Assembly: GCA_031769625.1 (NCBI GenBank)
Contig: JAUIMM010000115.1
Span: 13,810,501-13,874,500, forward strand
Direction: 5' to 3'
Source of the DNA: Taudactylus pleione
Lineage: Eukaryota > Chordata > Amphibia > Anura > Myobatrachidae
DNA: 64,000 nucleotides
Under the pieces are notes generated by a model. That model saw nothing but the letters and a program-made list of their open reading frames with translations, was not told the DNA's origin and ran no database searches. Positions 34,039 to 45,417 of this stretch are shown here, piece after piece. The translations under genes and the position numbers were made by a program. Within the stretch, counting starts at the first letter, position 1. Each line of letters starts with the position of its first letter.

Positions 34039-34166
34039 TGAAGTTTTGCGCTGTGCTGGATTAAACATAGTAGGTTGTGAGAAGCAATTCCATATTCTTG
34101 CAGACACTAAATTTAAATTCTTATTTAAATACGTCTATTGCAAGAAAAAGCATAACATTAATCACT

Positions 34167-34346
34167 GGTCTATTTACTAAGCAGTGTTAGGCGAAGTGAA
34201 AAGTGAAGAGTGAAAAGTGATAAGGTGCCAGCCAATCAGCTCCTAACTGCCATCTCACACGCTGTGTTTGATAAATGACAGTTGGGAGCTGATTGGCTGG
34301 CACCTTATCACTTTTCACTTCTCCTAACACTGCTTAGTAAATAGAC
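34167..34346 (+). mobile_element. Palindromic MITE
   Basis: A near-perfect palindrome of 180 bp. GGTCTATTTACTAAGCAGTG pairs with CACTGCTTAGTAAATAGACC, and GGTGCCAGCCAATCAGCTCC with GGAGCTGATTGGCTGGCACC. Confidence 0.85.
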
Positions 34347-34654
34347 CCCTCAGTCTGTTATTGCTGGACTACATGCAAAGTATAATGACAGCCACAACCC
34401 AGACAATATTATTGTAATGTCATGTACCTATTTAAAAATCTAAAAATTAAAAAGAAGCGCAAAGTAAAAATCTGTATTACCGTTTGTCGCAGCAATACAT
34501 ATTTTGGTTGCGCGCAATTCAACATTCAGGGCTTTTGACACCCAGGCAAAGTCCCTGCTGCTATGCAAATGTTCTCTCCTCCTCACTGGTAGGTTCGCGC
34601 ATCTGGATATGAGTTCTTACAATACCTTTAAAATACCAGGCCTTATAGGTCTGA

Positions 34655-35162
34655 GGGCTTGATTCATTATGGATTGCAACTGAACAGAGTACGCAGCTGG
34701 CCGATTGTTGCGTACTGCGCATGCGTATGCATCGCAGTGCACGTGCGCAATGGCTACACTGTAATCACGCAGAGCATAGTAAACCCTCGCAGAGTGATTG
34801 ACAGGTAGTCAGCATTTGGGGGTGGTGACGGGGGAGTGGTCGGAGAATTGCAGCATGCATATATTAGCCACCGTGACAGCATACGCAGCTTGTGTACTCA
34901 CTGGGTGCAGTTTGGTTAGCAAATTCTGAGTAAGGTCAGACCTGCTGCAATTATGCGTGAAGGGACGATGTTACTAGATGTTACTGATGTATACGCTGGA
35001 CTGTGAGGTATTACGGATGTGCGAAAGCGGTAGTTGGTGTCTCTATGCTGACTTTGGGCGTCTCTATACTAGCTTTGCTATTGCAGTCATTAGCATATTT
35101 TCGCAGCAGACCTGCGTGCGTAATAGCAGCTGTGATTGCAATAGCGATCCGTAGTGAATCAA
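34655..35162 (+). mobile_element. Harbinger-like MITE remnant
   Basis: Left end GGGCTTGATTCATTATGGAT after TGA. The right side ends ..GATCCGTAGTGAATCAA, the inverted end without its last four bases. The interior (CGTACTGCGCATGCGTATGC) resembles that of 44859-45417. Confidence 0.6.
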
Positions 35163-35214
35163 AGAGAAAAATATCATAAGCGGATTCCTCAAAATAATTA
35201 CATAGATGTGGAAG

Positions 35215-36225
35215 GGACATAACTAGGTAGTTGAAGGCCCCATAGCAAAAGTTTGTAAGGGCCATAATGTACCACCCAATGGTGAAAAATTTATATAACC
35301 AGCAGGGGCATTTTAAGAGAGGAGGGGGCCTGTGTGCGCTCCCTGTGCGGGGCCCCCTCCTCTCTCCCCGGGGGCCGGCAGCCGACTGAAGAGGCTAGCC
35401 AGACACCGGAGCCTTAGTAGACTCCGGGCACTAGAGCGTGCCCGGAGTCTACTGCGCTTGCGCAGAACGCCTGAAAATGACCGTTGTGACCATTTTTACT
35501 GCGTTCTGAGCATGTGCAGTAGACTCCGGGCACACTCTAGTGCCCGGTGTCTACTGCGAAGGCACAGAACACCGGAAAAAATGGCCGCGGCTGCCATTTT
35601 CCGGTGTTCTGAGCAGCGCAGACACGCGACTTGGGACCACGGACAGGTAAGTCTAAAATAATATGGGTGGCAGTGTGTGCAGTGCGGGGCCCCCCTGGAC
35701 CCGGGGGGCCTGTGTGCCCCGCACACACTGCACCCATTATAGATACGCCACTGATAACCAGGCTTGCCGACTATTTGGCTGCCTCTTCTGGGAGAGGCAG
35801 CCAGCTTGGAACAGCTCGGAGGCGTGTCACAGTTTTGAGGTCGGGTTGGGAGGTGTGACCTCGCGTTTGCGTCATCGCGGACCCGCCCCTGGCAACATAA
35901 TGCCTGTAATCTCGGCATTGAGTTGCCGGGGCCATAATTACGCGATTTAGTGCAAATTGCATCATCAGCCGGCCCCCACTGTAGGTATATTTTTTTCTAT
36001 TATATCCAGTGGGCGTTGGAGGAAGGAAAATACTGGGACAAGTGCCTACTTTTCCGGGAGGTCGGGAGCTTCATGCGATTTCAGGAGGCTCCTGGCCAAA
36101 CCGGTAAAGTAGGCATGTATGTAAATAACACATGTAACTTTGACAAGGAAGATGGGCCCCCTTAACTCTGAGCCCCATTGCAGATGCACCCCTTGCACCT
36201 ATGATAGTTACGCCCATGGAAGCAT
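35215..36225 (+). mobile_element. hAT-like non-autonomous element hosting another
   Basis: The left end GGGACATAACTAGGTAG and the right end read inward GGGCGTAACTATCATAGGT are imperfect inverted repeats. It surrounds the MITE at 35303-35753. The target duplication is not clear. Confidence 0.45.
35303..35753 (+). mobile_element. hAT-type MITE with exact 8-bp duplication
   Basis: Starts CAGGGGCATTTTAAG and ends ..TAGATACGCCACTG (inward CAGTGGCGTATCTA). ATAACCAG flanks it at 35295-35302 and 35754-35761. The interior has a long hairpin around CTCCGGGCACTAGAGCGTGC / GCACACTCTAGTGCCCGG and CGGAAAATGGC.. arms. Confidence 0.85.
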
Positions 36226-36229
36226 GCAG

Positions 36230-37090
36230 ATCCACTGAAAAGTAACAGAAATAAGATCAGTGAGATTTTTTAATTGAAGAAGCGCAATATTGGGAATCCT
36301 TGTTAATAACATATTGTTGGGATTATATTATGTGTTCTCATATTAAATTGTCTTATTTGATATCTTTAGAGAACCTCCACTATTTATAGAGTTCATTACA
36401 GCTGTTCTGTTGTTGGACCATAGCATGCACATATACAGTGTACAGTGTAAACAGAAAGGCAACCATGTTCAAATATTAATTATAAATTACCTTATGTTAA
36501 TTATAACTTACCTTGCTATTCAAGCATTAAGTAGTTTTCTTTAACCACAAATGAAGTAACCAGATATGTATTTCATGCTGAAATTATATTTATTCAACAT
36601 GTGTGTGCCAAACGGTATCACAAATTATGTTCCAAATGAACAAAAATGATTTTTCACAAGCATGCACCTCTTATAAATTGTATTGATATAACCTAACATC
36701 AGACATCACATTATTTCAAGAGATGTTTCCAAGGAAACCATCATACACTGCTGGGACAATCTGCCTGCTTGTTTTGCGGGCAGAGCTATTAAAACTTCTC
36801 AGCTCAGCAGCTTCCATTATAACAGAAAGCAGGCAGTTCCAGTATTCTGTGTGCTATAAAATCCCAATCAGTGCTAATATAATAATCACATATGCAGTAT
36901 AGATCAACAAAGGATAGTATGAAATCACATATTAAAATGGTAGGGGTCCAATATCAATATAAACCTACTAATGGCTGACACCTTTCCTCAATAGTCTGAA
37001 ACTATATAACTCATAACAACTGTAAAGTTGAATAAAGACAAGGAGACGTTGATGATGGCAAATTGAAAACTTGTTTTTATTAAAAACAGA
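36230..37090. other. Unassigned AT-rich sequence
   Basis: No ORF or element recognised. Confidence 0.4.
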
Positions 37091-37529
37091 TTCTACTAAA
37101 TTTTGTAATCCAATTCAAAATCTAAATTATAATAAAATGACTTGCGGCAGACTAAGCACGAGCAAACAGGAGTTGCCCAAGATGTGATTCAGTAACCAAC
37201 ATCAAATAAATCAGGGGGGTTATATTACTCGCCCCTGCGCAACATGGTTGTCAATAGAGTGATTCCTTCTGCAGCATTACCTAATTAAAATTGGACCCCT
37301 GTTGCAGGTGGTATTCGTGATTCCTATGTGGGTGAAGTCGCAGAAATTTAGACTCCAACTGCACTCGACCAAGTATGCACCATATAGGCCACTGTTTGCA
37401 TACTTACCACTACAGCGAGGTTTCTAAAAAAACGCAGCCCGCCACCAGCAAAAACTCCTAAACAACTTATAATTGACTCACTAGACAATCAACAGCCTCC
37501 ATTAAAATCTGAAACAACTGTTCTTAAAG

Positions 37530-38320
37530 CAAAACCGTACCCACCTCAGATAAATGAACACCATCCAGTCTATAAAGATGATTGTACCGATAACGAATGG
37601 CCAAATGCCACACAACCTTACCATCACGTGCCATACAAAATACCCCACTGAAGCATTTACTTGTCGAGTAGCTTCATCTAATTGGGAACCACTAGCAGGG
37701 CCACGCCAAACCCATCTAATTTAAAACCCATGAACTGAAAGGAACAAGGGTGATAGGGCATTAAATGATCAGCCAATTCAGTAACAATATTTCCTAGAAT
37801 AGACCTCCCACACACTGATAACCTCACCAGTTCCAAAATTCATCAAATAACTGGTAGGCAATTCTTCAAATGCCACACAACCTTACCATCACGAACCATA
37901 CAAAACACCCCACTGAAGCATATACTTTTCGAGTAGCTTCATCTAATTGGGAACCACTAGCAGGGCCACGCCAAACCCTCCGGGGAACTATGTCCTTCCA
38001 AACAATAAAAACCCCTTCCCAGGCCACAATTTCCCACTGCAAATCTTCCTTTATGGTCAACAATAAATTCACAGGTTGCAGTACCCCAGATAATTTCCTC
38101 CCAGATAAAGTAATAAAATACTGTATGTGGTATACCAAACTGGGCAATAGATTTAATCAAAAGGGGTCACAGCCTTGACCACACTATACCACGCACCCCC
38201 AACCAATGAACATACTGTTCCCCCAGGTATAATGAACTTGTCCCTAGCCAATAAATGCCTGACCACACAATAAATGAATGAATGACCAATAACCGATGGA
38301 CGCGATGGTGCACCGATCCT
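37530..38320 (-). pseudogene. SGNH-hydrolase-like domain, fragment
   Basis: Minus-strand frames read VIHSFIVWSGIYW near 38290 (block I, where GDS/GHS is expected), GVRGIVWSRL, then IAQFGIPHTVFYYF and CLEGHSSPEGLAW (usual VWSDI.PR..WRGA). The end has DGVHLSE near 37545, the block V D-x-x-H motif. SGNH domains are reported in Ngaro-type elements. Stops near 38170 and frame changes show it is dead. It is duplicated in part (see the duplication entry). Confidence 0.55.
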
Positions 38321-38586
38321 GCGTCTTTATTCCTCAAACACCTCCTGCGGAATTTGCACATTTTAGCATCTTTGGATACAGCAGTGATTCTATTAGCGCA
38401 CAACTCTGAATCATGCCCATAATACCCATCATCTAATTTAAAACCCATGAACTGAAAGGAACAAGGGTGATGGGGCATTAAATGATCAGCCAATTCAGTA
38501 ACAATCTTTCCTAAAATAGACCTCCCACACACTGATAACCTCACCAGTTCCAAAACTTCATCAAATAACTGGAAGGCAATTCTTCA
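37602..38586. repeat. Local tandem duplication with internal deletion
   Basis: 37602-37718 is repeated at 37868-37979 (..CATCTAATTGGGAACCACTA..), and 37719-37867 at about 38430-38586 (..AACTGAAAGGAACAAGGGTG..). In the first copy the about 450 bp between these two blocks is missing, so it is a deleted duplicate of the second. Confidence 0.85.
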
Positions 38587-38986
38587 GGGATGGCCGCATT
38601 AGCTGATGAGCTCTAAGGATAATATAAGTGTTGTATTAGTCTAAACTTACCTGCCTCTTTTTTGGGGACCGCCCCCACTAGCGATAAAATCGATGAAATT
38701 CGATGGGAGGGGTAGAAAAAGGCCCACTCATTCTACTTAGCAACACCTCTTTGCATACTTTAGCATGAACTACATCTGGCATAACCCTCACTGACCGTAA
38801 GATATTAGGGACCCCGTGTAACACTACCCCTACCACTGGCAATTTAAAACCTTCCAGGAAGGCTTTGAGTAAAAATTGAGAATCCCCCCGATTAGGATAC
38901 CATCCAAGCCATTTTGCATTGGCATTAAAATGAACTGAAGAACAGGACAGAGGCTCTGACTGTATGGCGGCAGTCCTTTGCTGCAT
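38370..38986 (-). pseudogene. DIRS/Ngaro reverse transcriptase, fragment
   Basis: From 38986 the frame reads ..FLLKAFLEGFKLPVVG.., then MPDVVHAKVCKEVLLSRMSG with PFSTPP. This matches the N-terminal pattern of DIRS-type RTs, where a GF..GF..P stretch is followed by GR.AGPF..PP. After a stop, GRSPKK (usual LG.VPKK) appears near 38660. FDEVLELVRLSVCG and FMGFKLDDGYYG near 38555-38400 fit the stretch around RT motif A, with the catalytic Asp stretch deleted. Stops and frame changes break it. Confidence 0.6.
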
Positions 38987-39266
38987 GCCCTGTGCTGCAA
39001 CTCAAGCAGGAATGTTGGAAAGGACACTAACTGCCATGTCCACAGTTGCCGTTATTAAAGATGATGCATTTGCCATGCTTGAGCACAATGGGAAAGGGGC
39101 ACTGAATTTACTGCAACTGCCCTATCCCTCTCTTAGCTGCACTTTCATCAGAATCCTCTCAGCAAGGTTGCGTGATGTCAAGCAACACCTCTACATCTTT
39201 GTAGCCAAACTATATAACTTCCTTCCCTTACTACTGTTGGCAAAATTGGTCTATAACCTCTTTAGA

Positions 39267-39915
39267 CAGTGGCAGATCTACATTTTTGGGCGCCCTGAAG
39301 CTTGAACTGTTATGGGGGCACCTTTGCAACCAGCAACAATAGGGCAACATTCAACAAGGTCCAAAGGGCCTTGCTGCCCTTACAAGGACCTTGAGGCCCA
39401 AATGACGGAGATGTAGAAACCCCCCAGAGAGCGAAAGACTGTAGATAGATAGATGTAGAATCCCCCAGAGAGAGAGAGACTGTAGATAGGTATAGAAGCC
39501 CACCAGAATGTGATACACTGTAGATAGATAGATAGAGAAATCCACCAGAGAGTGAGAAACTGTAGATAGATAGATTGATAGATAAATAGGTTTCTATATC
39601 TGTCTATCTATTATCTATCAATCTATCTATCTACAGTCTCTCACTCTCTGGTGGATTTCTATATCTATCTATCTAGCTATCTATCTCTATCTATCTACAG
39701 TCTCTCACTCTCTGGTGGATTTTTCTATCTATCTATCTATCTATCTATCGTCTCTCACTCTCTTGTGGAAATCTATATCTATCTATCTACAGTCTGTCAC
39801 TCTCTGGTGGATTTCTATATCTATCTATCTATCTATCTACAGTCTCTCACTCTCTGGTGGATTTCTATATCTATCTATCTACCTATCTACAGTCTCTCAC
39901 TGTCTGGTGGATTTT

Positions 39916-39957
<42 letters not shown>

Positions 39958-40244
39958 GTCTCTCACTCTCTTGTGGAAATCTATATCTATCTATCTACAG
40001 TTTCTCTCTCTGGGGGTTTCTACATCTCTCTATCTATCTATCTATATATTGTCTATATGATAGGTTTCTATATCTATCTATCTATTTATCTATCAGATAG
40101 ATGATAGATAAATAGATAGATAGATAGATAGATAGATGTAGAAACCCCCAGAGAGAGAGAGACTGTAGATAGATAGATATAGATATCCACAAGAGAGTGA
40201 GAGATGATAGATAGATAGAAAAATCCACCAGAGAGTGAGAGACT

Positions 40245-40293
<49 letters not shown>

Positions 40294-40888
40294 AAGATAG
40301 ATGTAGAAACCCCCCAGATAGAGATACTGTACAAAGATCACATACAAAACCAACACTTACTCACTTCCTCTGTAGGATCCCAGCTATTGATTCTCCTGAG
40401 TGGGTTCTCTGGAATCTCCCTGAGTCAAATCTCTCCCTCATGCTGAGTGCTCCTGCCTCTGAGCTGCATGCCATCCCTCAGCTTTCAGTTTGTGGTTAGC
40501 ACTACAGGGTCAACTTCTTGTAGATGGTACAGCACAAATGGAGATGGGAGCATCTAGCTGCACCTGGCAGTACTGAGCCATCCTCTGGTTGGAGCTGTAG
40601 ATGTAGTGGCCAACACTGATTTGGAGGGTTTTTGGGTACTCAGAAGTCCCCCCTACATGCACTAATTTAGAGCATATTTTAAGGTCTATATTAAGTACTT
40701 CAACTCTTTGGCTTATGATTCTATCACAAAGTGTGTGTATAACACACACTTATAAAACTCCATTGATTTTGGTAAAACTCAATGATTATTGAAAAATTCA
40801 CTCCTTAAAAAAATTTGCTTCAGGGCCCCTCTGGGGGTAAGGGCCCTGAAGCTTAAGCTTTATTAGTTTCACAGTAGATCCGCCTCTG
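39267..40888 (+). mobile_element. hAT-type element carrying a palindromic satellite
   Basis: Ends CAGTGGCAGATCTAC and, inward from the right, CAGAGGCGGATCTAC, with an exact 8-bp duplication TCTTTAGA at 39259-39266 and 40889-40896. No transposase. The interior is mostly the GATA/TATC array. Confidence 0.85.
39405..40330. repeat. Palindromic GATA/TATC minisatellite
   Basis: A unit made of (GATA)n and a unique stretch (CACCAGAGAGTGAGAGACTG) is in GATA orientation at 39405-39590, TATC orientation at 39600-40095 and GATA orientation again at 40100-40310. The orientation changes at 39590-39610 and 40090-40105. Each unit is 50-70 bp. The two flips make most of the block able to fold back. Confidence 0.9.
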
Positions 40889-40971
40889 TCTTTAGACCTC
40901 CTATGCAAGTCATGTATCAGGTGCAGATAGCTCAATACATTGAGGGACTCCACCAAACAGGTTTCTAAAGG

Positions 40972-41300
40972 TGCCCATCCACTAAGCGATTAAATTGAGT
41001 GATTGAACGATAATGATATTGTTATCGTTCAATCATTCAATAATCATTTGCAAATCGTATAAAAAATGTCTAAAACGACCAGCGGTGCTCGCTCCCGCTG
41101 GTCGCTTTAGACATCTATCATCGGGCAAACATGCTGGACAACCTGAAGATAACATCAGGTTGAGCATGTTAGCAGATGACTGATGTGCCTACACTGAATG
41201 ACTGCTCGTTCAGTGTAGGCACATCACAGACTGACAAATGACTGCACGATTACAATGTCGTAATCGTGCAGTCTTTTGCCTGCCTTCTAGTGGATGGGCA
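40972..41300 (+). mobile_element. Hairpin-chain MITE, family 4
   Basis: Ends TGCCCATCCACTAA and ..CTAGTGGATGGGCA. Inside are GATTGAACGATAA / TTATCGTTCAATC, GTCTAAAACGACCAGCG / CGCTGGTCGCTTTAGAC, GTGCCTACACTGAA / TTCAGTGTAGGCAC and GACTGCACGATTAC / GTAATCGTGCAGTC, all side by side. Confidence 0.75.
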
Positions 41301-41481
41301 GCATAAGTAACAAAATGGAACAAAAGATAAGATAACTAGGCAATCCTAATGGCAATTGGACCATCCAAATGCTACGACCCAACAAAGGGTTGCAGGTACC
41401 CCCCAAAAAGTGCAAAACTAGAGAAAAACAAAAAGAAGGGAGTGCAAAAGAAATGGTAGATTTAATGACTAATAAAATTAA

Positions 41482-42030
41482 GGGCCTGATTCAGACTCAC
41501 TCGCGAGCGGCTGTCCGCTCGCAAGTGGGTCGATGTTCTGGACTGAGCATGCGCACGACGGAGGGAGCTCCGTCGTGCGCATGCGCCAGACGCGACGAGC
41601 GAAGGAAAGTCCTTCGCTCGTTGTGTCCGATCAAAGGGGGCGTGCTGTCAATGTTGATTGACAGCACGCCCCCTTTGGTAGGCGTGCCGGGGGCGTGCCT
41701 CCCTGACGGGGGTGTTCCAACGGGACCGCCTCCCGTCAAAAGCCGGCCCACTGACATCACTAGTGATGTCAGTGGGAGTGATTTTGGCTCTGATAGAGCC
41801 AAAATCACTCCGGAGCTTGCGGTTGAAAACCTCAACCGCAGGCTCCGGCTCGCAATTTCGATGGTCGCGATGGTCTCGACCATCGCGGCCATCAAAATGC
41901 ACGCTCGTATAGCCTGTGGGTGGTGACCCACAGCTATACGAGCGTCCAGGAGGACGCTCCATTTTCATGGAGGCCGGCCCTCATTCAGAGCGTGCGCTCT
42001 GCTCAGAGCGTACGGCTCTGAATGAGGGCC
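41482..42030 (+). mobile_element. Hairpin-chain MITE, copy 3 (best preserved)
   Basis: Ends GGGCCTGATTCAGACT and ..GGCTCTGAATGAGGGCC. Flanked by TAA at 41479-41481 and 42031-42033. At least nine palindromes follow one another, covering nearly all the interior. No coding capacity. Confidence 0.85.
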
Positions 42031-42086
42031 TAAATCATATGAAATAAATGCATGGATAGTAAGATTGTATTGACAAACTTTTTTTG

Positions 42087-43275
42087 TTAAAATGTAGAGG
42101 AACATATGCGCATATAGTGGATATAAAAATATTCTCAGCTGACAGATATAAATAAGAAACACAATGTAACAATAAAAAATACAATAAAAAATACAATAAA
42201 ATTTAGCAATGATTTTGCCCACAATCTGAAGGAATCAGCTACATGTAGCTCAATCAATGATACATTGTAGCTGAGGTATCATAAGTGGTATGAAAGGGGG
42301 TTCCCTGCTTATCCTCTGAGGGACTTTGCCATTTATGTGCAGCTGTCCCCATGTCCCTGCAACCCAACTCGGACCACTCGCCAACTAACCAGACAAGATC
42401 GAGAGTCGTCTATTCTGCCGCTATCGGAGGCTTGCGAGGCTGACTCTGGGACCTCTGAACCATTGCCAACAGCTCACTGGTAATTATCCAGAAGAGAGCA
42501 GGTGGGCACACAGATTACCGTGTACCTACTGCTCTGCCGCCAGCAGTGCTAACTACACATGTGAAGACCATTAATAGGTATCAAAATAAAATTTACCAAC
42601 ATCGGTATAGATCTGTGTTCTAATATATTCCAAAAGCTACGGGTATATTTACTAAAGTGCAGGTTTTTAGAAATTGAGTTGTTGCCCATAGCAACCAATC
42701 AGATTCTATTTATCATTTATCTAGCACCTTCTAGGAGATAATAGCTAGAATCTGATTGGTTGCTATGGGCAACAACTCTACTTCTAAAAACCCGCACTTT
42801 AGTAAGTTTACCCCCTAGTCTCTACACCGACATCTCCAAAACTGTTTTTGCAAGTGCACAGTACGGGTATATAAACTGAGAATGATTTCCACCATTATTA
42901 CTGCCCTTCAGAATACTTGCTGCCGCACATATCACTTTCAGATCTGTGACTTCATATAAAGAGGAATTAGAATTACTGCTACACTTTGAAGGAACAACAG
43001 CTGTCTATCAGGTACTCTCCAATATTTACAGTACTCTGGAGTTTCTCATTTCCACACTGTGAAACCCGATGTACTTTTTCATACCACTAACATACCTCAG
43101 CTACAATGTATCATTGATTAAGCTATATATAGCTTATTCCTTCATATTGTGGACAGAATCATTGCTAATTTTATTGTATTTTTTATAGTTACACTGTGTT
43201 TCTGATTTACATCTGTCAGCTGACAATATTTTTATATCCACCTTATCTGCATATGTTCTTCTACATTCTAAGTAA
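42087..43275. repeat. Inverted-repeat element
   Basis: 42087-42297 (GTAGAGGAACATATGCGCAT..GTAGCTGAGGTATC..GGTATGAAA) is the reverse complement of about 43068-43275. Spacer about 770 bp with a MITE inside. Possibly a Penelope-like or foldback non-autonomous element. Confidence 0.75.
42640..42815 (+). mobile_element. Mariner-type palindromic MITE
   Basis: TA flanks at 42638-42639 and 42816-42817. Arms CGGGTATATTTACTAAAGTG and CACTTTAGTAAGTTTACCCCC, with GTTGCCCATAGCAACCAATC pairing near the centre. Confidence 0.75.
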
Positions 43276-43279
43276 CAGG

Positions 43280-44858
43280 TCGCATATAAATAAAACCCAC
43301 CAAACAGTTGTCATAGGACCTAAAGGCATCTCCACCCATCCCTTGGCCTTTATAGACTTCGAAGTAAGGGTAAAAATGTCCACAAATCACCCCTTATTAA
43401 TCTTGTATATAGCCCGAACCTGTAAACTTCTTAAAATAGCAATATTTAAACAAAGTACTACCTCCGATGGATCCAAAACAGCTTGAACACCCCTGCACTT
43501 GTATTTCTTGCTCTGAAGCTTATACACTTTTGACACCCTTGCTTTCAAGCCTGGGGACAGCTCGCTATCACTAACATCAGACAGTGTAAGATGACCCTGA
43601 AGAGGGGGAAAAGGAATCAGGAGAGTAACAGAACTGCAGAGGGTGAGCATAATGAAAAGAGGAGGGGACAGAAGAAAATAAGAGTAATAGAAAAGAAAGA
43701 TTGCAGGAAAGGAAAGTTGAAATATGCACTAAAACCCACAAAAAATACAAGACAAATGAAGGATGGAAGAAAGACAGCAGAAAAAGCCAGAAAAGTAAGA
43801 ACTGCTCAGTCTCCAACAACATGGCTACACAAGAGCCACTTCTGTTTCCTTATCAAGATGGCTACCATCCCTAGCTGTGCATGCGAGGCGTCATCTAGCT
43901 TCACTGTGTATGAGTGAATCAGTGGTGGAAGGCTGTCCTCCTCTTAGCTCCTGAGGCCACTAACTGCTTATTACCGCTCCTGTACCATTGCCACGGTACA
44001 TTACACAGTCACCGACTGGTGAGTTATCTAACCCCGGTCCACTACAAGCTCTATTTCATGTCTTGGACAAAACCAGTGTAACAGTGAGTACAGCTGTGCA
44101 CAATAAACCCCAAATCCTGGTTAAGTTCCACTGGACCAGTTGCCGTGGTTCTTTATATATTTGCTTGTGTGTACACAACTCTGCTAGAACACCAAGTTGT
44201 ACACACATTTACAACAAGAACAAAGGTACAGTAAACTGCAATACAAATGTACTCCTTGCCAAATGTACTCCTTGGAGAAAGAGACCAGAGCTAATCCCAC
44301 CCCCCAGTTAAATATAAATTCCTTACTAACTCCACCTCCTAACTACAATTGGCCAGCCAAAAGTGGCCTGATCACAAGTTACACCAACAACAACCTGCTA
44401 ACCCTATCTTTAACACTGCACTATTGGGTCCTGCTTCTCAGCATTGTTGGGTGAAGTTTTCATTCAAGTTTAGACAGCTTTCAAACACATTTATGCATAT
44501 AGCATTGTTATCTAAAATGTAGTAATAATATAATAACATTAACATTAAATAGTTTTATCATGTAAAAACATCAGCTTGTTCATATAAATTAGTAAAACAC
44601 ATAGGGGCGATAATGGACGTAGTGGATCAATGTTACAGTACTACACATACATCTAAGTCACGCAGCGGATGCATCCCAATTGGCTGCGCACAGAGTCGCA
44701 GTACAGATACAGACATATGATCTCTGAAATGTGTTAGAAATTTATTTGGCGTCCTGTGCAGTGACTGGGAGATGACAGGGCTATTCCGATGCACAGAGAT
44801 GCTACGCCTTATGGGAGTGTTATAGAAGTGTCACAGGTGTGTCACTGAAAGTGATTGT
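43280..44858. other. Unassigned interspersed sequence
   Basis: Purine-rich stretch at 43590-43800 and short chance ORFs. No gene or element recognised. Confidence 0.4.
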
Positions 44859-45417
44859 GGGCCTGATTCAGCAAGGAACGCACAGGAGCGAATGCAGGCA
44901 CTTGTCCGATGTTTTTGCACTGCGCATGCTTAAGCATCGCACTGCGCATGCACGAACTGGCCAGTGTGATCGGGTTAGGGTACGCAGACTACACGCAGTG
45001 TGTATGCAGACACCTCCGATATTGTTTGATTGACAGGAAGTGCCGTTTGTGGGTGGTGAAGTGGGGTGGTCAGGTGAACACAGGCGTTATAACACCACTA
45101 AATGGGCGTGCATAATTAAGGCAGTGCGGTGGCATACGCAGTCATACCGTAAGCTGTACACAGGAACCGGACAAATTCCTGCGGCAGGGCAGGTCATCCA
45201 CTATTATGCTAATGGATCTGATGGTTCTCGATGTTACCGATGTTTACGCTATTTTGCGTGCTGATCAGGCTGTGAGTAAAGGGAGATGGCGGCTTAGTAT
45301 GGGGCTGGGCATCTGCTTCTTGTGCTGCGGTCTCCGTGCGTATGCATTGATTAGCATATTCTCGCAGCGGACAGGTGCGTGCGTCTGCATCCAAGCATTC
45401 CTTGCTGAATCAGGCCC
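44859..45417 (+). mobile_element. Harbinger-like MITE
   Basis: Ends GGGCCTGATTCAGCAAGGAA and ..TTCCTTGCTGAATCAGGCCC. Flanks are TGT (left) and TGA (right), an imperfect 3-bp duplication. Confidence 0.75.

Larger units (their letters stand above)
37091..39258 (-). mobile_element. DIRS/Ngaro-type retroelement remnant
   Basis: The minus strand carries, in order, an RT N-terminal region, an RT core scrap and an SGNH-hydrolase-like domain. This is the combination known from Ngaro-type tyrosine-recombinase elements of vertebrates. The 3' part below 37500 has no coding sequence. The right limit is the hAT insertion at 39267. Large internal deletions remove most of RT. Confidence 0.6.

Noticed and set aside
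39351..40334. Long Ser/Leu/Tyr-rich ORFs in several frames
   Set aside because: Translations of the TATC/GATA repeat only.
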